Assembly: GCF_003144535.1 (NCBI RefSeq)
Contig: NZ_PHFJ01000008.1
Location: 62,001-126,000 of the forward strand
DNA from: Proteus penneri
Lineage (GTDB): Bacteria > Pseudomonadota > Gammaproteobacteria > Enterobacterales > Enterobacteriaceae
Direction of reading: 5' to 3'
Length of the DNA stretch: 64,000 nucleotides
Shown: piece after piece, positions 39,168-48,571 of the stretch
Numbering within the stretch: the first letter of the stretch is position 1
Layout: every line of letters starts with the position of its first letter
Notes under the pieces: generated by a model
What the model was told of the DNA's origin: nothing
The model's database searches: none
What the model saw: only the letters and a program-made list of their open reading frames with translations
Made by a program: the position numbers and the translations under genes

Positions 39168-40208
39168 ATGAAACTGATGCGTACCACCCTGACTAGTGTC
39201 ATTGCCGCTGCGTTTTCAATGACCGCTCTTTCTGCACAGGCAACGACCTCGCTGACTGGTGCTGGCGCAACGTTCCCTGCCCCAGTTTATGCTAAATGGG
39301 CAGATTCCTATCAGAAAGAAACGGGTAACAAAATTAACTACCAAGGCATTGGCTCCTCTGGTGGTGTTAAACAAATCATTGCTAATACCGTTGATTTTGG
39401 TGCTTCTGATGCGCCATTAGCAGACGATAAATTACAAGCTGACGGTTTATTCCAATTTCCTACTGTGATTGGTGGCGTTGTTATGGCAGTCAATATTCCT
39501 GGTATCAAATCAGGTGAACTGACCTTAGATGGCGACACTATCGGTAATATCTATCTAGGCAAGATCCAAAAATGGAACGACCCGGCCATCGCTAAACTCA
39601 ATCCAGGCTTAAAATTACCAGACCAAAATATCGCGGTTATTCGTCGTGCTGATGGTTCAGGTACCTCTTTCGTTTTCACTAGCTACTTATCAAAAGTAAA
39701 TAGTGCATGGAAAGATGGCGTGGGTGCTGGCTCTACCGTTAAATGGCCAACAGGCTTAGGTGGAAAAGGAAATGATGGTATCGCTGCATTCGTTCAACGT
39801 GTACCGGGTTCAATTGGTTATGTTGAATATGCTTACGCGAAACAAAACAATCTTGCTTATACTAAATTAGTCACCGCTGACGGCGAAGTCATCGCGCCTA
39901 CAGCAGACAGTTTCAGTGCGGCAGCAAGAAAAATCGATTGGAGCAAAAGCTTTGCACAAGATCTGACTAACCAAAAAGGTGAAAATGCATGGCCGATTAC
40001 TTCAACCACCTTTATCCTTGTGCATCAAACACAAAAAGATGCAGTGAAAGGTAAAGAAGTACTGAATTTCTTCAACTGGGCTTATGAGAAAGGTAATCAG
40101 GAAGCGAAAAATCTTGATTATGCCGTCTTACCAACTGAAGTTGTAGAACAAATCCGCACAGCGTGGAAAACAAGTATTAAAGACAGTAATGGTAAACCGA
40201 TTTACTAA
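39168..40208 (+). CDS. pstS: Phosphate ABC transporter, periplasmic binding protein PstS
   Basis: A 346-residue protein, the same length as E. coli PstS. The signal peptide is about 25 residues, cleaved after the AQA of LSAQATTSL. Phosphate-binding segments [20 protein letters not shown], and [11 protein letters not shown] are intact. It delivers phosphate to PstCA. I chose the ATG at 39168, with AGGAGGG immediately upstream, over an in-frame ATG 15 codons before. It is the first gene of pstSCAB-phoU, under Pho boxes. Confidence 0.98.
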   Translation: MKLMRTTLTSVIAAAFSMTALSAQATTSLTGAGATFPAPVYAKWADSYQKETGNKINYQGIGSSGGVKQIIANTVDFGASDAPLADDKLQADGLFQFPTVIGGVVMAVNIPGIKSGELTLDGDTIGNIYLGKIQKWNDPAIAKLNPGLKLPDQNIAVIRRADGSGTSFVFTSYLSKVNSAWKDGVGAGSTVKWPTGLGGKGNDGIAAFVQRVPGSIGYVEYAYAKQNNLAYTKLVTADGEVIAPTADSFSAAARKIDWSKSFAQDLTNQKGENAWPITSTTFILVHQTQKDAVKGKEVLNFFNWAYEKGNQEAKNLDYAVLPTEVVEQIRTAWKTSIKDSNGKPIY

Positions 40209-40243
40209 TAAAACGGCAACCATTAAGAAATTAGTTAACGTTC

Positions 40244-40264
40244 ACCCCCTGTAAAACAGGGGGT
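40244..40264 (+). promoter_or_regulatory. Intercistronic hairpin between pstS and pstC
   Basis: The perfect 9-bp G+C-rich stem ACCCCCTGT / ACAGGGGGT with a 3-base loop is not followed by a T run, so it looks like an RNA-stabilising or partial-stop element. It would explain higher expression of the binding protein than of the membrane subunits. Confidence 0.7.
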
Positions 40265-40284
40265 AATAAATTAAAAGAGGCTTT

Positions 40285-41244
40285 ATGGCCGAGCACACAA
40301 CGGTAATAAAGGCCCCTAGTAAACGAGGGGACGTTATTTTCAGCGCACTAGTCCGTCTAGCTGCGTTGATTACGCTTTTGCTTTTAACAGGTATCATTGT
40401 TTCACTGATTTTTGCTTCATGGCCAAGTATTCAGCAGTTTGGCCTTTCATTCTTATGGACAAAAGAATGGGATCCACCAGCACAGGAGTTTGGTGCATTA
40501 GTACCGATCTACGGTACCATTGTGACCTCAGTCATCGCACTGATTATTGCTGTTCCTGTCAGTTTTGGTATCGCCCTTTTCCTCACTGAATTAGCGCCTA
40601 ATTGGCTAAAACGTCCATTAGGTATTGCGATTGAGTTACTCGCGGCTATCCCAAGTATTGTTTATGGTATGTGGGGGCTATTTGTCTTCGCACCACTGTT
40701 TGCCACCTATTTCCAAGAGCCTGTCGGTAATGTGCTTTCATCCATTCCTATTGTGGGTGAGCTTTTCTCAGGCCCTGCTTTTGGTATTGGTATCTTAGCT
40801 GCAGGTGTTATCCTCGCTATCATGATCATTCCTTATATCGCTTCTGTGATGCGTGATGTGTTTGAACAGACACCTGTCATGATGAAGGAATCAGCCTACG
40901 GTATTGGTTGTACAACATGGGAAGTGATTTGGAATATCGTTCTACCTTATACCCGTAACGGTGTTATCGGTGGCGTTATGTTGGGATTAGGCCGTGCCTT
41001 AGGTGAAACCATGGCGGTGACCTTTATCATCGGTAATACCTACCAATTAGACTCTATCTCACTGTTTATGCCAGGTAACAGTATCACGTCTGCATTAGCG
41101 AACGAATTTGCTGAAGCAGAAACGGGATTACACACTGCTGCATTAATGGAATTAGGGCTTATCTTGTTTGTCATCACCTTTATCGTTCTCGCGATTTCTA
41201 AGTTTATGACATTACGTTTATCAAAAAATGAAGGGGCGCGCTGA
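40285..41244 (+). CDS. pstC: Phosphate ABC transporter permease PstC
   Basis: A 319-residue inner-membrane protein (E. coli PstC also 319). There are six membrane segments, and the binding-protein-dependent permease loop with conserved Ala-Gly is [20 protein letters not shown] near residue 206. It forms the phosphate channel with PstA. AGAGG lies before the ATG. The stop lies one base before the pstA start. Confidence 0.97.
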   Translation: MAEHTTVIKAPSKRGDVIFSALVRLAALITLLLLTGIIVSLIFASWPSIQQFGLSFLWTKEWDPPAQEFGALVPIYGTIVTSVIALIIAVPVSFGIALFLTELAPNWLKRPLGIAIELLAAIPSIVYGMWGLFVFAPLFATYFQEPVGNVLSSIPIVGELFSGPAFGIGILAAGVILAIMIIPYIASVMRDVFEQTPVMMKESAYGIGCTTWEVIWNIVLPYTRNGVIGGVMLGLGRALGETMAVTFIIGNTYQLDSISLFMPGNSITSALANEFAEAETGLHTAALMELGLILFVITFIVLAISKFMTLRLSKNEGAR

Positions 41245-41245
41245 T

Positions 41246-42148
41246 ATGTCTAAAACATCCTCTTCTTCATTACGAGTTCAAACAGAAAACGAACTGCGTG
41301 TACGCCATAAACGCCAACTTTGGCGTCGTCAAAAAAACCGTATCGCGCTGTTTTTATCTATCTCGACTATGGCATTTGGTCTTTTCTGGTTAACGTGGAT
41401 TTTATTCTCTACGTTCACCAAAGGCTTTGATGGCATGTCAATCGCGCTTTTTACTGAAATGACTCCACCACCGAATACTGATGGTGGTGGATTGGCGAAC
41501 GCCATTGCTGGTAGTGGCTTACTGATTTTGTGGGCGACGGTTATTGGAACACCGTTAGGTATTCTTGCAGGGATTTATCTGGCTGAATATGGTCGTCGTT
41601 CATGGCTTGCTGAAACTACACGTTTTATTAACGATATTTTGCTGTCAGCGCCATCAATCGTCGTCGGACTCTTTGTCTACACCATTGTGGTTGCACAGAT
41701 GCAGCACTTTTCAGGATGGGCTGGGATTATCGCATTAGCGTTACTGCAAATTCCTATCGTGATACGTACCACTGAAAATATGTTGAAGTTAGTCCCTGAT
41801 AGCTTACGCGAAGCCGCTTACGCATTAGGAACACCAAAGTGGAAAATGATCTCTAAAATCACCTTAAAAGCCTCGGTATCAGGCATTATCACGGGTGTGT
41901 TATTAGCGATTGCACGTATTGCCGGTGAAACAGCACCACTGTTATTTACTTCACTATCAAATCAATTCTGGAGCACAGACTTAAACGAACCGATAGCTAA
42001 CTTACCTGTGACTATCTTTAAGTTCGCCATGAGTCCTTTTGCACAATGGCAAGAGCTTGCTTGGGCTGGCGTATTACTTATCACCCTCTGTGTTCTATTT
42101 ATCAATATTATTGCGCGCGTGCTGTTTGCTAAACGCAAGCACGGTTAA
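41246..42148 (+). CDS. pstA: Phosphate ABC transporter permease PstA
   Basis: A 300-residue inner-membrane permease (296 in E. coli). After a basic cytoplasmic N-terminus come six membrane segments; the EAA-type loop is [42 protein letters not shown] is a PstA signature. I chose the ATG at 41246, one base after the pstC TGA with GGGGCG upstream; an overlapping ATG six codons earlier (41228) is possible. Confidence 0.96.
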   Translation: MSKTSSSSLRVQTENELRVRHKRQLWRRQKNRIALFLSISTMAFGLFWLTWILFSTFTKGFDGMSIALFTEMTPPPNTDGGGLANAIAGSGLLILWATVIGTPLGILAGIYLAEYGRRSWLAETTRFINDILLSAPSIVVGLFVYTIVVAQMQHFSGWAGIIALALLQIPIVIRTTENMLKLVPDSLREAAYALGTPKWKMISKITLKASVSGIITGVLLAIARIAGETAPLLFTSLSNQFWSTDLNEPIANLPVTIFKFAMSPFAQWQELAWAGVLLITLCVLFINIIARVLFAKRKHG

Positions 42149-42177
42149 CGCAGAAAGTTAAGCAAGAGAGACGTTGA

Positions 42178-42954
<777 letters not shown>

Positions 42955-42968
42955 TAACGAGGCAATCA

Positions 42969-43703
42969 ATGGATAATTTAAATCACAACAAGCATATTTC
43001 TGGTCAATTTAATGCTGAGTTAGAGCATATCCGTACCGAGCTGATGGTTATGGGTGGGCTTGTTGAAGAACAACTGAAAAAAGCCGTTATGGCAATGCAT
43101 AATCAAGACCAAGCATTGGCAAATGAAGTTATTGAAGGTGACCATAACGTCAATATGATGGAAGTCGCCATTGATGATGCGTGTATGCGAATTATTGCTA
43201 AACGCCAGCCAACCGCGAGTGACTTACGTTTAATTATGGCGATATCAAAAACGATCGCTGAGCTAGAACGTATCGGTGATGTTGCTGAAAAAATCTGTAA
43301 AACGGCGCTTGAAAAGTTTTCACACCAGCATCAACCTCTGCTTGTGAGTTTAGAATCTTTAGGTCAACACGCCATACAAATGCTTCATGATGTTCTTGAT
43401 GCGTTTGCGCGCATGGATTTAGATGAAGCTGTACGCATCTATCGTGAAGACGCTAAAATTGATAATGAATATGAGGGGATTGTTCGTCAATTAATGACTT
43501 ACATGATGGAAGATCCTCGCACTATTCCAAGTGTGTTAACCGCACTCTTTTGTGCACGCTCAATTGAACGCATCGGCGACCGTTGCCAGAACATTTGTGA
43601 GTTCATTTTCTATTACGTAAAAGGTCATGATTTCCGCCATTTAGGGGGCGACCAAGTAGAAAAAATGCTCACCAAAAGTGACGATAGCAACACCTCTAAA
43701 TAA
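42969..43703 (+). CDS. phoU: Phosphate signalling regulator PhoU
   Basis: A 244-residue all-helical protein (241 in E. coli) with two three-helix repeats, each with the metal-binding pattern E/DxxxD ([11 protein letters not shown] near residue 98 and [11 protein letters not shown] near 200). It links PstSCAB to PhoR and limits uptake. It is the last gene of the operon, 14 bases after pstB, followed by a strong terminator. Confidence 0.98.
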   Translation: MDNLNHNKHISGQFNAELEHIRTELMVMGGLVEEQLKKAVMAMHNQDQALANEVIEGDHNVNMMEVAIDDACMRIIAKRQPTASDLRLIMAISKTIAELERIGDVAEKICKTALEKFSHQHQPLLVSLESLGQHAIQMLHDVLDAFARMDLDEAVRIYREDAKIDNEYEGIVRQLMTYMMEDPRTIPSVLTALFCARSIERIGDRCQNICEFIFYYVKGHDFRHLGGDQVEKMLTKSDDSNTSK

Positions 43704-43730
43704 ATTTATCTCTCTTTTTCTTTTCTTCAA

Positions 43731-43760
43731 AACAGCGACGCTGATGTCGCTGTTTTTTTA
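43731..43760 (+). terminator. Terminator of the pst-phoU operon
   Basis: The stem AACAGCGAC / GTCGCTGTT with a 6-base loop is followed by a run of seven T. Confidence 0.92.
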
Positions 43761-43917
43761 TTTTCTTATCAATTAATCCCCTTCTAGCTCAACACGTTTT
43801 TTTATCTTATTCCTTAAAAGCATATACATATCAATTTTTATTATTTTATGAACTTAGATCAACTTGATAGCGTGATATCCAACATAACGATGATAATTCT
43901 TTTCTTTGGGGTGAATA

Positions 43918-44757
43918 ATGAAACTACGTGTTTTGGCAACCGCATTAATTGCAGGCTCTGTGCTTTTCTCTGGTCTTGCAAAAGCAGATAAACTCGATGA
44001 TATAAAAAAAGCAGGTGTAGTACGTATCGCGATTTTTGATAGCAATCCTCCTTTTGGCTTCATTGATCCTCAAACCAAAAAACTGGCAGGTTATGATGCG
44101 GATATCGCCAATGAGATCGCCAACGATTTAGGTGTAAAACTGGAACTTCGCCCAACAAACCCAGCAAACCGTATCCCACTTTTAAGTTCTAAGAAAGTTG
44201 ATTTAATCGCGGCCAACTTCACCATTACCGATGAACGCGCTAAGCAGGTTGACTTCTCTATTCCTTACTTTGCAACCGGACAAAAATTTATTGCACGTAA
44301 AGGGGTTTTAACTAACCCAGAACAAATTCATTCACTGCGCATTGGTGCAGATAAAGGTACTGTTCAAGAAATCACGTTACGTGAACGCTATCCTGACACC
44401 AAAGTTATCTCTTATGACGATACACCACTGGCTTTCGCCGCATTACGTAATGGTAACGTACAAGCCATCACACAAGACGATGCAAAATTAGTGGGTTTAT
44501 TAGCCAATCTTCCTGATGCCATTAAAGCAGATTTTGAAATTTCACCGTTTAGCATCACCCGTGAATACCAAGCAGTTGCAGCAGCTAAAGGTGAAGAACG
44601 TTTAATTAATGAAATCAATAACACACTATTAAGATTGGAAAAAGAAGGCAAAGCAGAAGAGATCTATAACCGCTGGTTTGGCCCTGAAACCAAATCAGCT
44701 CAACCTCGCGGTGATTTTAAATTTGCCCCACTATCAGAGCAAACACCACAATCTTGA
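43918..44757 (+). CDS. Amino-acid ABC transporter, periplasmic binding protein (family 3)
   Basis: A 279-residue protein with a signal peptide cleaved after LAKA (about residue 23). The body is a family 3 solute-binding protein: VRIAIFDSNPPFGFID, the signature GYDADIANEIANDLG, and DLIAANFTITDERAKQVDFS. The ligand-binding Arg of the NFTITDERA segment suggests an amino acid; which one cannot be told. GGGGTG lies before the ATG. It is followed by a large hairpin and two permease genes. The partner ATPase gene is broken. Confidence 0.9.
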   Translation: MKLRVLATALIAGSVLFSGLAKADKLDDIKKAGVVRIAIFDSNPPFGFIDPQTKKLAGYDADIANEIANDLGVKLELRPTNPANRIPLLSSKKVDLIAANFTITDERAKQVDFSIPYFATGQKFIARKGVLTNPEQIHSLRIGADKGTVQEITLRERYPDTKVISYDDTPLAFAALRNGNVQAITQDDAKLVGLLANLPDAIKADFEISPFSITREYQAVAAAKGEERLINEINNTLLRLEKEGKAEEIYNRWFGPETKSAQPRGDFKFAPLSEQTPQS

Positions 44758-44814
44758 TCTTTAAAGCGTAATAACTTTCTTCTTTCATCAAAATAAAGTT
44801 ATTCCTTTACTAAA

Positions 44815-44845
44815 ACACCTACCCCGCTTTTGCGGGGTTTGGTGT
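44815..44845 (+). promoter_or_regulatory. Strong intercistronic hairpin after the binding-protein gene
   Basis: ACACC-T-ACCCCGC / GCGGGGT-TT-GGTGT around a TTTT loop gives a long, interrupted G+C-rich stem 58 bases after the gene. No T run follows the outer arm. It resembles the partial-stop/stabiliser hairpins between binding protein and membrane subunits in other importers. Confidence 0.75.
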
Positions 44846-44863
44846 CTACAATAGGCCTATTAT

Positions 44864-45601
44864 ATGTTTGAGCAATTTCTATCACATTACCTTCTTGAGC
44901 CACACTATTTAAGCTGGCTCTGGAACGGTTTTCTAATCACTTTGCTTATCTCTTTTTGGACTATTGTCATCGCAACATTAATGAGCTTCGCCCTTAGTGC
45001 TGCAAGAGATAGCACGTTTGCGCCATTACGCTGGTTAGCCACTGCTTATACTTCACTATTTCGAAATACTCCACTGTTAGTACAGTTGTTCTTTTGGTAT
45101 TTCGCCTCAGGAGAATTTCTGCCACAAAGCGCCATGATGTGGTTAAACACACCTCATGAGATTGTATTCTTAGGTGTAACACTTTCTTGGCCTTCTTTTG
45201 AGTTTTTGGCTGGCATTGTGGGGCTGACATTTTACTCAACGCCATTTATTGCCGAAGAGCTGAGAGCGGGCATTCAAGGTGTTAAACAAGGGCAAAAATA
45301 TGCCGCTTTAGCACTAGGCTTAACACCGTGGCAATCTATGCGTTATGTGATTTTACCTCAAGCGTTTCGTATTGCTCTGCCTCCTTTGTTGGGTCAATAC
45401 ATGAATGTGATAAAAAACTCATCACTGACTATGGCTATTGGTGTTGCAGAGCTTTCTTACGCATCAAGACAAGTCGAAACAGAATCACTACGTACCTTTG
45501 AAGCCTTTGGTGTCGCAACCATTCTTTATATTGCGGCGATAGCCTTGATGGAAGCTTGGGGACAATGGCATCAGCAACGTAAATTAGCACAAGGATATTA
45601 A
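44864..45601 (+). CDS. Amino-acid ABC transporter permease 1
   Basis: A 245-residue HisMQ-type inner-membrane permease. Four or five membrane segments are visible. YTSLFRNTPLLVQLFFWYF is the family signature (RxTPLxVQL), and the ATPase-contacting EAA loop is KYAALALGLTPWQSMRYVILPQA. It is related to GltJ-type subunits of the glutamate/aspartate importer group. The stop TAA is one base from the next ATG, so the two permeases are coupled. Confidence 0.9.
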   Translation: MFEQFLSHYLLEPHYLSWLWNGFLITLLISFWTIVIATLMSFALSAARDSTFAPLRWLATAYTSLFRNTPLLVQLFFWYFASGEFLPQSAMMWLNTPHEIVFLGVTLSWPSFEFLAGIVGLTFYSTPFIAEELRAGIQGVKQGQKYAALALGLTPWQSMRYVILPQAFRIALPPLLGQYMNVIKNSSLTMAIGVAELSYASRQVETESLRTFEAFGVATILYIAAIALMEAWGQWHQQRKLAQGY

Positions 45602-45602
45602 A

Positions 45603-46355
45603 ATGGATTTTACTGTTATTGCTGATAACTGGCAGTACTTACTCTTTGGTGCTTATCCTGATGGGCCTTTAGAAGGTGCAGCGCTGACCATCTTTATCAG
45701 TATCATTGCGGGTATTGCATCTATTATTTTAGGTACCTTAGGTGGCATTGCACTTGCGATGCTCAGAGGCATCTGGGTTAACCTTTTCGCGGCTTTTTTA
45801 GGTTTTTTCCGCGCTATTCCCGTCATTATGTTGATATTTTGGGTCTATTTTTTATTGCCCGTTGTATTAGGGATGGAAATACCTGAGATCACCACCGTAA
45901 TTTGTGCATTGGCGTTAATTACATCGTCTTATATTGCACATGGCGTTAAAGCGGGTATCTTGGCGATTGGGAAAGGTCAGTGGCAAGCAGGGTTATCGTT
46001 AGGCTTTAATCGCTGGCAAGTGTTGTGGCATATCGTATTGCCACAAGCATTACGCATGATGGTGCCTTCATTTATTAATCAGTGGATAGCCTTAATCAAA
46101 GATACTTCATTAGCTTATGTCGTCGGTGTCGGTGAGCTTTCGTTCTTAGCGACACAAGTCAATAACCGCAGTATGGTTTACCCAATGGAAGTCTTTCTAT
46201 TTGTTGCTTTTATCTATTTTGTTCTCTGTTTTTCATTGGAAATTGTTGCCAATAGAGTGGTTAAATTATTTTCCACACAAAAAGAAAAGCGCCCTTTTTG
46301 GCAAATGGTGTTGCCGTTTAGAAAAAAATATTTCACCAAAAAAGAAAAGGCATAG
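45603..46355 (+). CDS. Amino-acid ABC transporter permease 2
   Basis: A 250-residue HisMQ-type permease. The segment GFFRAIPVIMLIFWVYFLLP is the family signature, and the EAA loop is QWQAGLSLGFNRWQVLWHIVLPQA. The N-terminus (FLLFGAYPDGPLEGAALT pattern) resembles GltK-type subunits. The ribosome site AGGATATTAAA is inside the end of permease 1. The ATPase gene that should follow is only a remnant. Confidence 0.9.
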   Translation: MDFTVIADNWQYLLFGAYPDGPLEGAALTIFISIIAGIASIILGTLGGIALAMLRGIWVNLFAAFLGFFRAIPVIMLIFWVYFLLPVVLGMEIPEITTVICALALITSSYIAHGVKAGILAIGKGQWQAGLSLGFNRWQVLWHIVLPQALRMMVPSFINQWIALIKDTSLAYVVGVGELSFLATQVNNRSMVYPMEVFLFVAFIYFVLCFSLEIVANRVVKLFSTQKEKRPFWQMVLPFRKKYFTKKEKA

Positions 46356-46371
46356 GAAAGGATTTAAATGT

Positions 46372-46419
46372 ATGACTGATCCCGCTATAGAAATTGTATC
46401 ATGTCGATACCATTATTAG
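46372..46419 (+). pseudogene. 5' remnant of the amino-acid ABC transporter ATPase gene
   Basis: Seventeen bases after permease 2, an intact ribosome site (AGGAAAGG) and ATG begin MTDPAIEIVS, the opening expected of an amino-acid ABC ATPase (typically followed by a lysine/histidine-Tyr-Gly segment and Walker A). The frame then reads CRYHY and stops at 46417-46419. No Walker A, signature or Walker B segment is found in any frame before adeP. A short inverted repeat GTATC / GATAC (46396-46410) sits at the break. A deletion has removed nearly the whole gene. Confidence 0.75.
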
Positions 46420-46497
46420 ACTTATTAGCCTCCTTACATTTATCCAGTTTAACCCTTAAAGGATCTCAACGTTTTTTAAGCTTTAGATTTTCCTTCT

Positions 46498-46513
46498 ACG
46501 CAATCGATTACTT
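46498..46513 (+). promoter_or_regulatory. PurR-type operator upstream of adeP
   Basis: ACGCAATCGATTACTT matches the PurR consensus ACGCAAACGTTTNCNT at all but two positions. It lies about 70 bases before adeP. E. coli adeP (yieG) is a PurR target. Confidence 0.65.
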
Positions 46514-46583
46514 TTTTAGGTGCAGTTATGGTTTTATTTGTGTAGGATAAAGCGAAAAACATTTTTTTTGGGATCTTTTGTCT

Positions 46584-47942
46584 ATGAGCATGTCATCACC
46601 AAACTCTGGTTCACAGGGTTTGCTCCAACGTGTGTTTAAGCTACAAGAACACGGTACAAACGCTCGCACTGAACTAATTGCGGGTATCACGACTTTCTTA
46701 ACGATGGTTTATATTATCTTCGTTAACCCTCAAATTCTCGCTGCTGCCAATATGGATATCAAAGCCGTCTTCGTAACGACCTGCTTAATTGCGGCTTTCG
46801 GCAGTATTTTAATGGGATTAGTGGCAAATTTACCTATCGCCGTTGCCCCCGCTATGGGTCTAAACGCCTTCTTTGCTTTTGTGGTTGTTGGCGCGATGGG
46901 CTACTCATGGGAAGTTGCTATGGGAGCGATTTTCTGGGGTGCCGTAGGTCTGTTTTTACTCACGCTCTTTCGTATTCGTTATTGGATAATTGCCCATATT
47001 CCACTGAGTTTACGTGTGGGTATTACGAGCGGTATCGGCCTTTTTATCGCCATGATGGGCTTAAAAAACTCTGGTATTATTATTCCTAATAACGACACTA
47101 TCGTGACTATCGGTAATTTTGCTTCTCATAACGTATTACTAGGTGCATTAGGCTTTTTTATTATCGCTATTCTTGCTGCTCGTAATATTCATGCCGCAAT
47201 TCTTATCTCAATTGTTATCACCACTGTCATTGGTCTTCTCTTAGGGGATGTTCAATATCAAGGTATCTTTGCTATGCCACCTTCTATCACTACCGTGGTA
47301 GGTAAAGTGGATATTGTTGGCGCGTTAGATATCGGCCTTTCTGGTGTGATTTTTGCCTTTATGTTAGTTAACCTATTTGACTCTTCAGGCACATTAATTG
47401 GTGTCACTGATAAAGCGGGTTTAACCGATGACAAAGGCAAATTTCCACGGATGAAACAAGCATTATATGTCGATAGCTTAAGCTCTGTTGCAGGCTCTGC
47501 AATGGGAACATCGTCTGTCACTGCTTTTATCGAAAGCACTTCGGGTGTTTCTGTCGGCGGTCGTACAGGTTTAACGGCGGTCGTTGTCGGTATTCTTTTC
47601 TTGCTCGCGATCTTCTTATCACCACTCGCAGGCATGGTACCAAGCTATGCGACGGCAGGCGCACTGATTTATGTGGGTGTATTAATGACATCCAGCCTTA
47701 CGCGCGTGAAATGGGATGATTTAACAGAATCTGTTCCAGCCTTTATCACTGCTGTCATGATGCCATTTAGCTTCTCAATTACTGAAGGTATTGCTCTTGG
47801 TTTTATTGCCTACTGTGTGATGAAAGTGGGTACTTTCCGCTGGAAAGAAATTAATCTATGTGTTGTGATTGTTTCACTACTATTTATTTTAAAAATATTA
47901 CTAATTGATACTCACGTGATTGATTTAAATAATTTATTTTAA
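46584..47942 (+). CDS. adeP: Adenine permease AdeP (NCS2/AzgA group)
   Basis: A 452-residue inner-membrane protein aligning with E. coli AdeP (YieG/PurP) over its full length. It imports adenine by proton symport. There are about 12-14 membrane segments; the motifs APAMGLNAFFAF near residue 90, NLFDSSGTLIGVTDKAGL and GTSSVTAFIESTSGVSVGGRTG are typical of the AzgA-like group. I chose the ATG at 46584 with GGGAT upstream; TTG at 46578 and ATG at 46590 are alternatives. In E. coli adeP also lies near pst-phoU. Confidence 0.94.
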   Translation: MSMSSPNSGSQGLLQRVFKLQEHGTNARTELIAGITTFLTMVYIIFVNPQILAAANMDIKAVFVTTCLIAAFGSILMGLVANLPIAVAPAMGLNAFFAFVVVGAMGYSWEVAMGAIFWGAVGLFLLTLFRIRYWIIAHIPLSLRVGITSGIGLFIAMMGLKNSGIIIPNNDTIVTIGNFASHNVLLGALGFFIIAILAARNIHAAILISIVITTVIGLLLGDVQYQGIFAMPPSITTVVGKVDIVGALDIGLSGVIFAFMLVNLFDSSGTLIGVTDKAGLTDDKGKFPRMKQALYVDSLSSVAGSAMGTSSVTAFIESTSGVSVGGRTGLTAVVVGILFLLAIFLSPLAGMVPSYATAGALIYVGVLMTSSLTRVKWDDLTESVPAFITAVMMPFSFSITEGIALGFIAYCVMKVGTFRWKEINLCVVIVSLLFILKILLIDTHVIDLNNLF

Positions 47943-47976
47943 CATTTAATAAATTAAGATCATGATGATACAGACA

Positions 47977-48005
47977 AAACGGCACCAATAACGTGCCGTT
48001 TTTTA
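47977..48005 (+). terminator. Terminator of adeP
   Basis: The stem AAACGGCAC / GTGCCGTTT with a 7-base loop runs into TTTTTT. It may also act on the minus strand for the GNAT gene. Confidence 0.92.
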
Positions 48006-48020
48006 TAAGAAAAGAGGTGA

Positions 48021-48569
48021 TTATGCAACGTTCGTGGGCAACAACAAACCAAAGATAATCGAATCAGAAACCTCATCACCGACTATCCAACGCTGTTTAA
48101 GATACCCTTCCTGTTCAAAACCTAATTTCGCTAATAAAGCAGCTGAAGCTTTATTATCAGGGTGAATATCGGCCTCTAAACGACGAACAGATAAATGCGT
48201 TTGGAGATACGTGATAAACGCAGCCATAGCTTCTTTCATCACCCCCCTGCCTTGATAAGCCGTATCAAGGCAATATCCGATTTCGCCACGTCGTGAATTA
48301 GGGTAATGATTAAAGAAAACACACATCCCCATCAGTGTATTAGTTGCTTTATCTATCACCGCTAAACGCAGATACTCTTTTCTTTCCATATGGGTGATAT
48401 CTTGAATGATATCTTCTTGCGCTTCTTGCAGAGATTGCCAAGGAAGATGACTCCAGTAGCGCGTCACTTCAGGTGAGCTCATGATCTTAAACCAATCTTC
48501 CGCATCCCCCATTTCAAAAGGGCGCAATCTTAATCTTTCTGTTTCAACCTGAATATCGGCGTAACGCAT
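48021..48569 (-). CDS. GNAT acetyltransferase, RimJ/RimL-like
   Basis: A 182-residue protein starting TERLRLRPFEMGDAEDWFKIMSSPEV, the RimJ/RimL/Acetyltransf_3 opening, with the acetyl-CoA loop YQGRGVMKEAMAAFI near residue 108 and the C-terminal NKASAALLAKLGFEQEGYL. The substrate is unknown. It begins two bases after the stop of the glycosyltransferase gene, so both are co-translated from one minus-strand message. Confidence 0.85.
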   Translation of the reverse strand: MRYADIQVETERLRLRPFEMGDAEDWFKIMSSPEVTRYWSHLPWQSLQEAQEDIIQDITHMERKEYLRLAVIDKATNTLMGMCVFFNHYPNSRRGEIGYCLDTAYQGRGVMKEAMAAFITYLQTHLSVRRLEADIHPDNKASAALLAKLGFEQEGYLKQRWIVGDEVSDSIIFGLLLPTNVA

Positions 48570-48571
48570 CT

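Noticed and set aside
47258-47635. A 125-codon minus-strand frame within adeP
   Set aside because: Antisense shadow of a clear permease gene; Pro/Thr-rich composition typical of such shadows.
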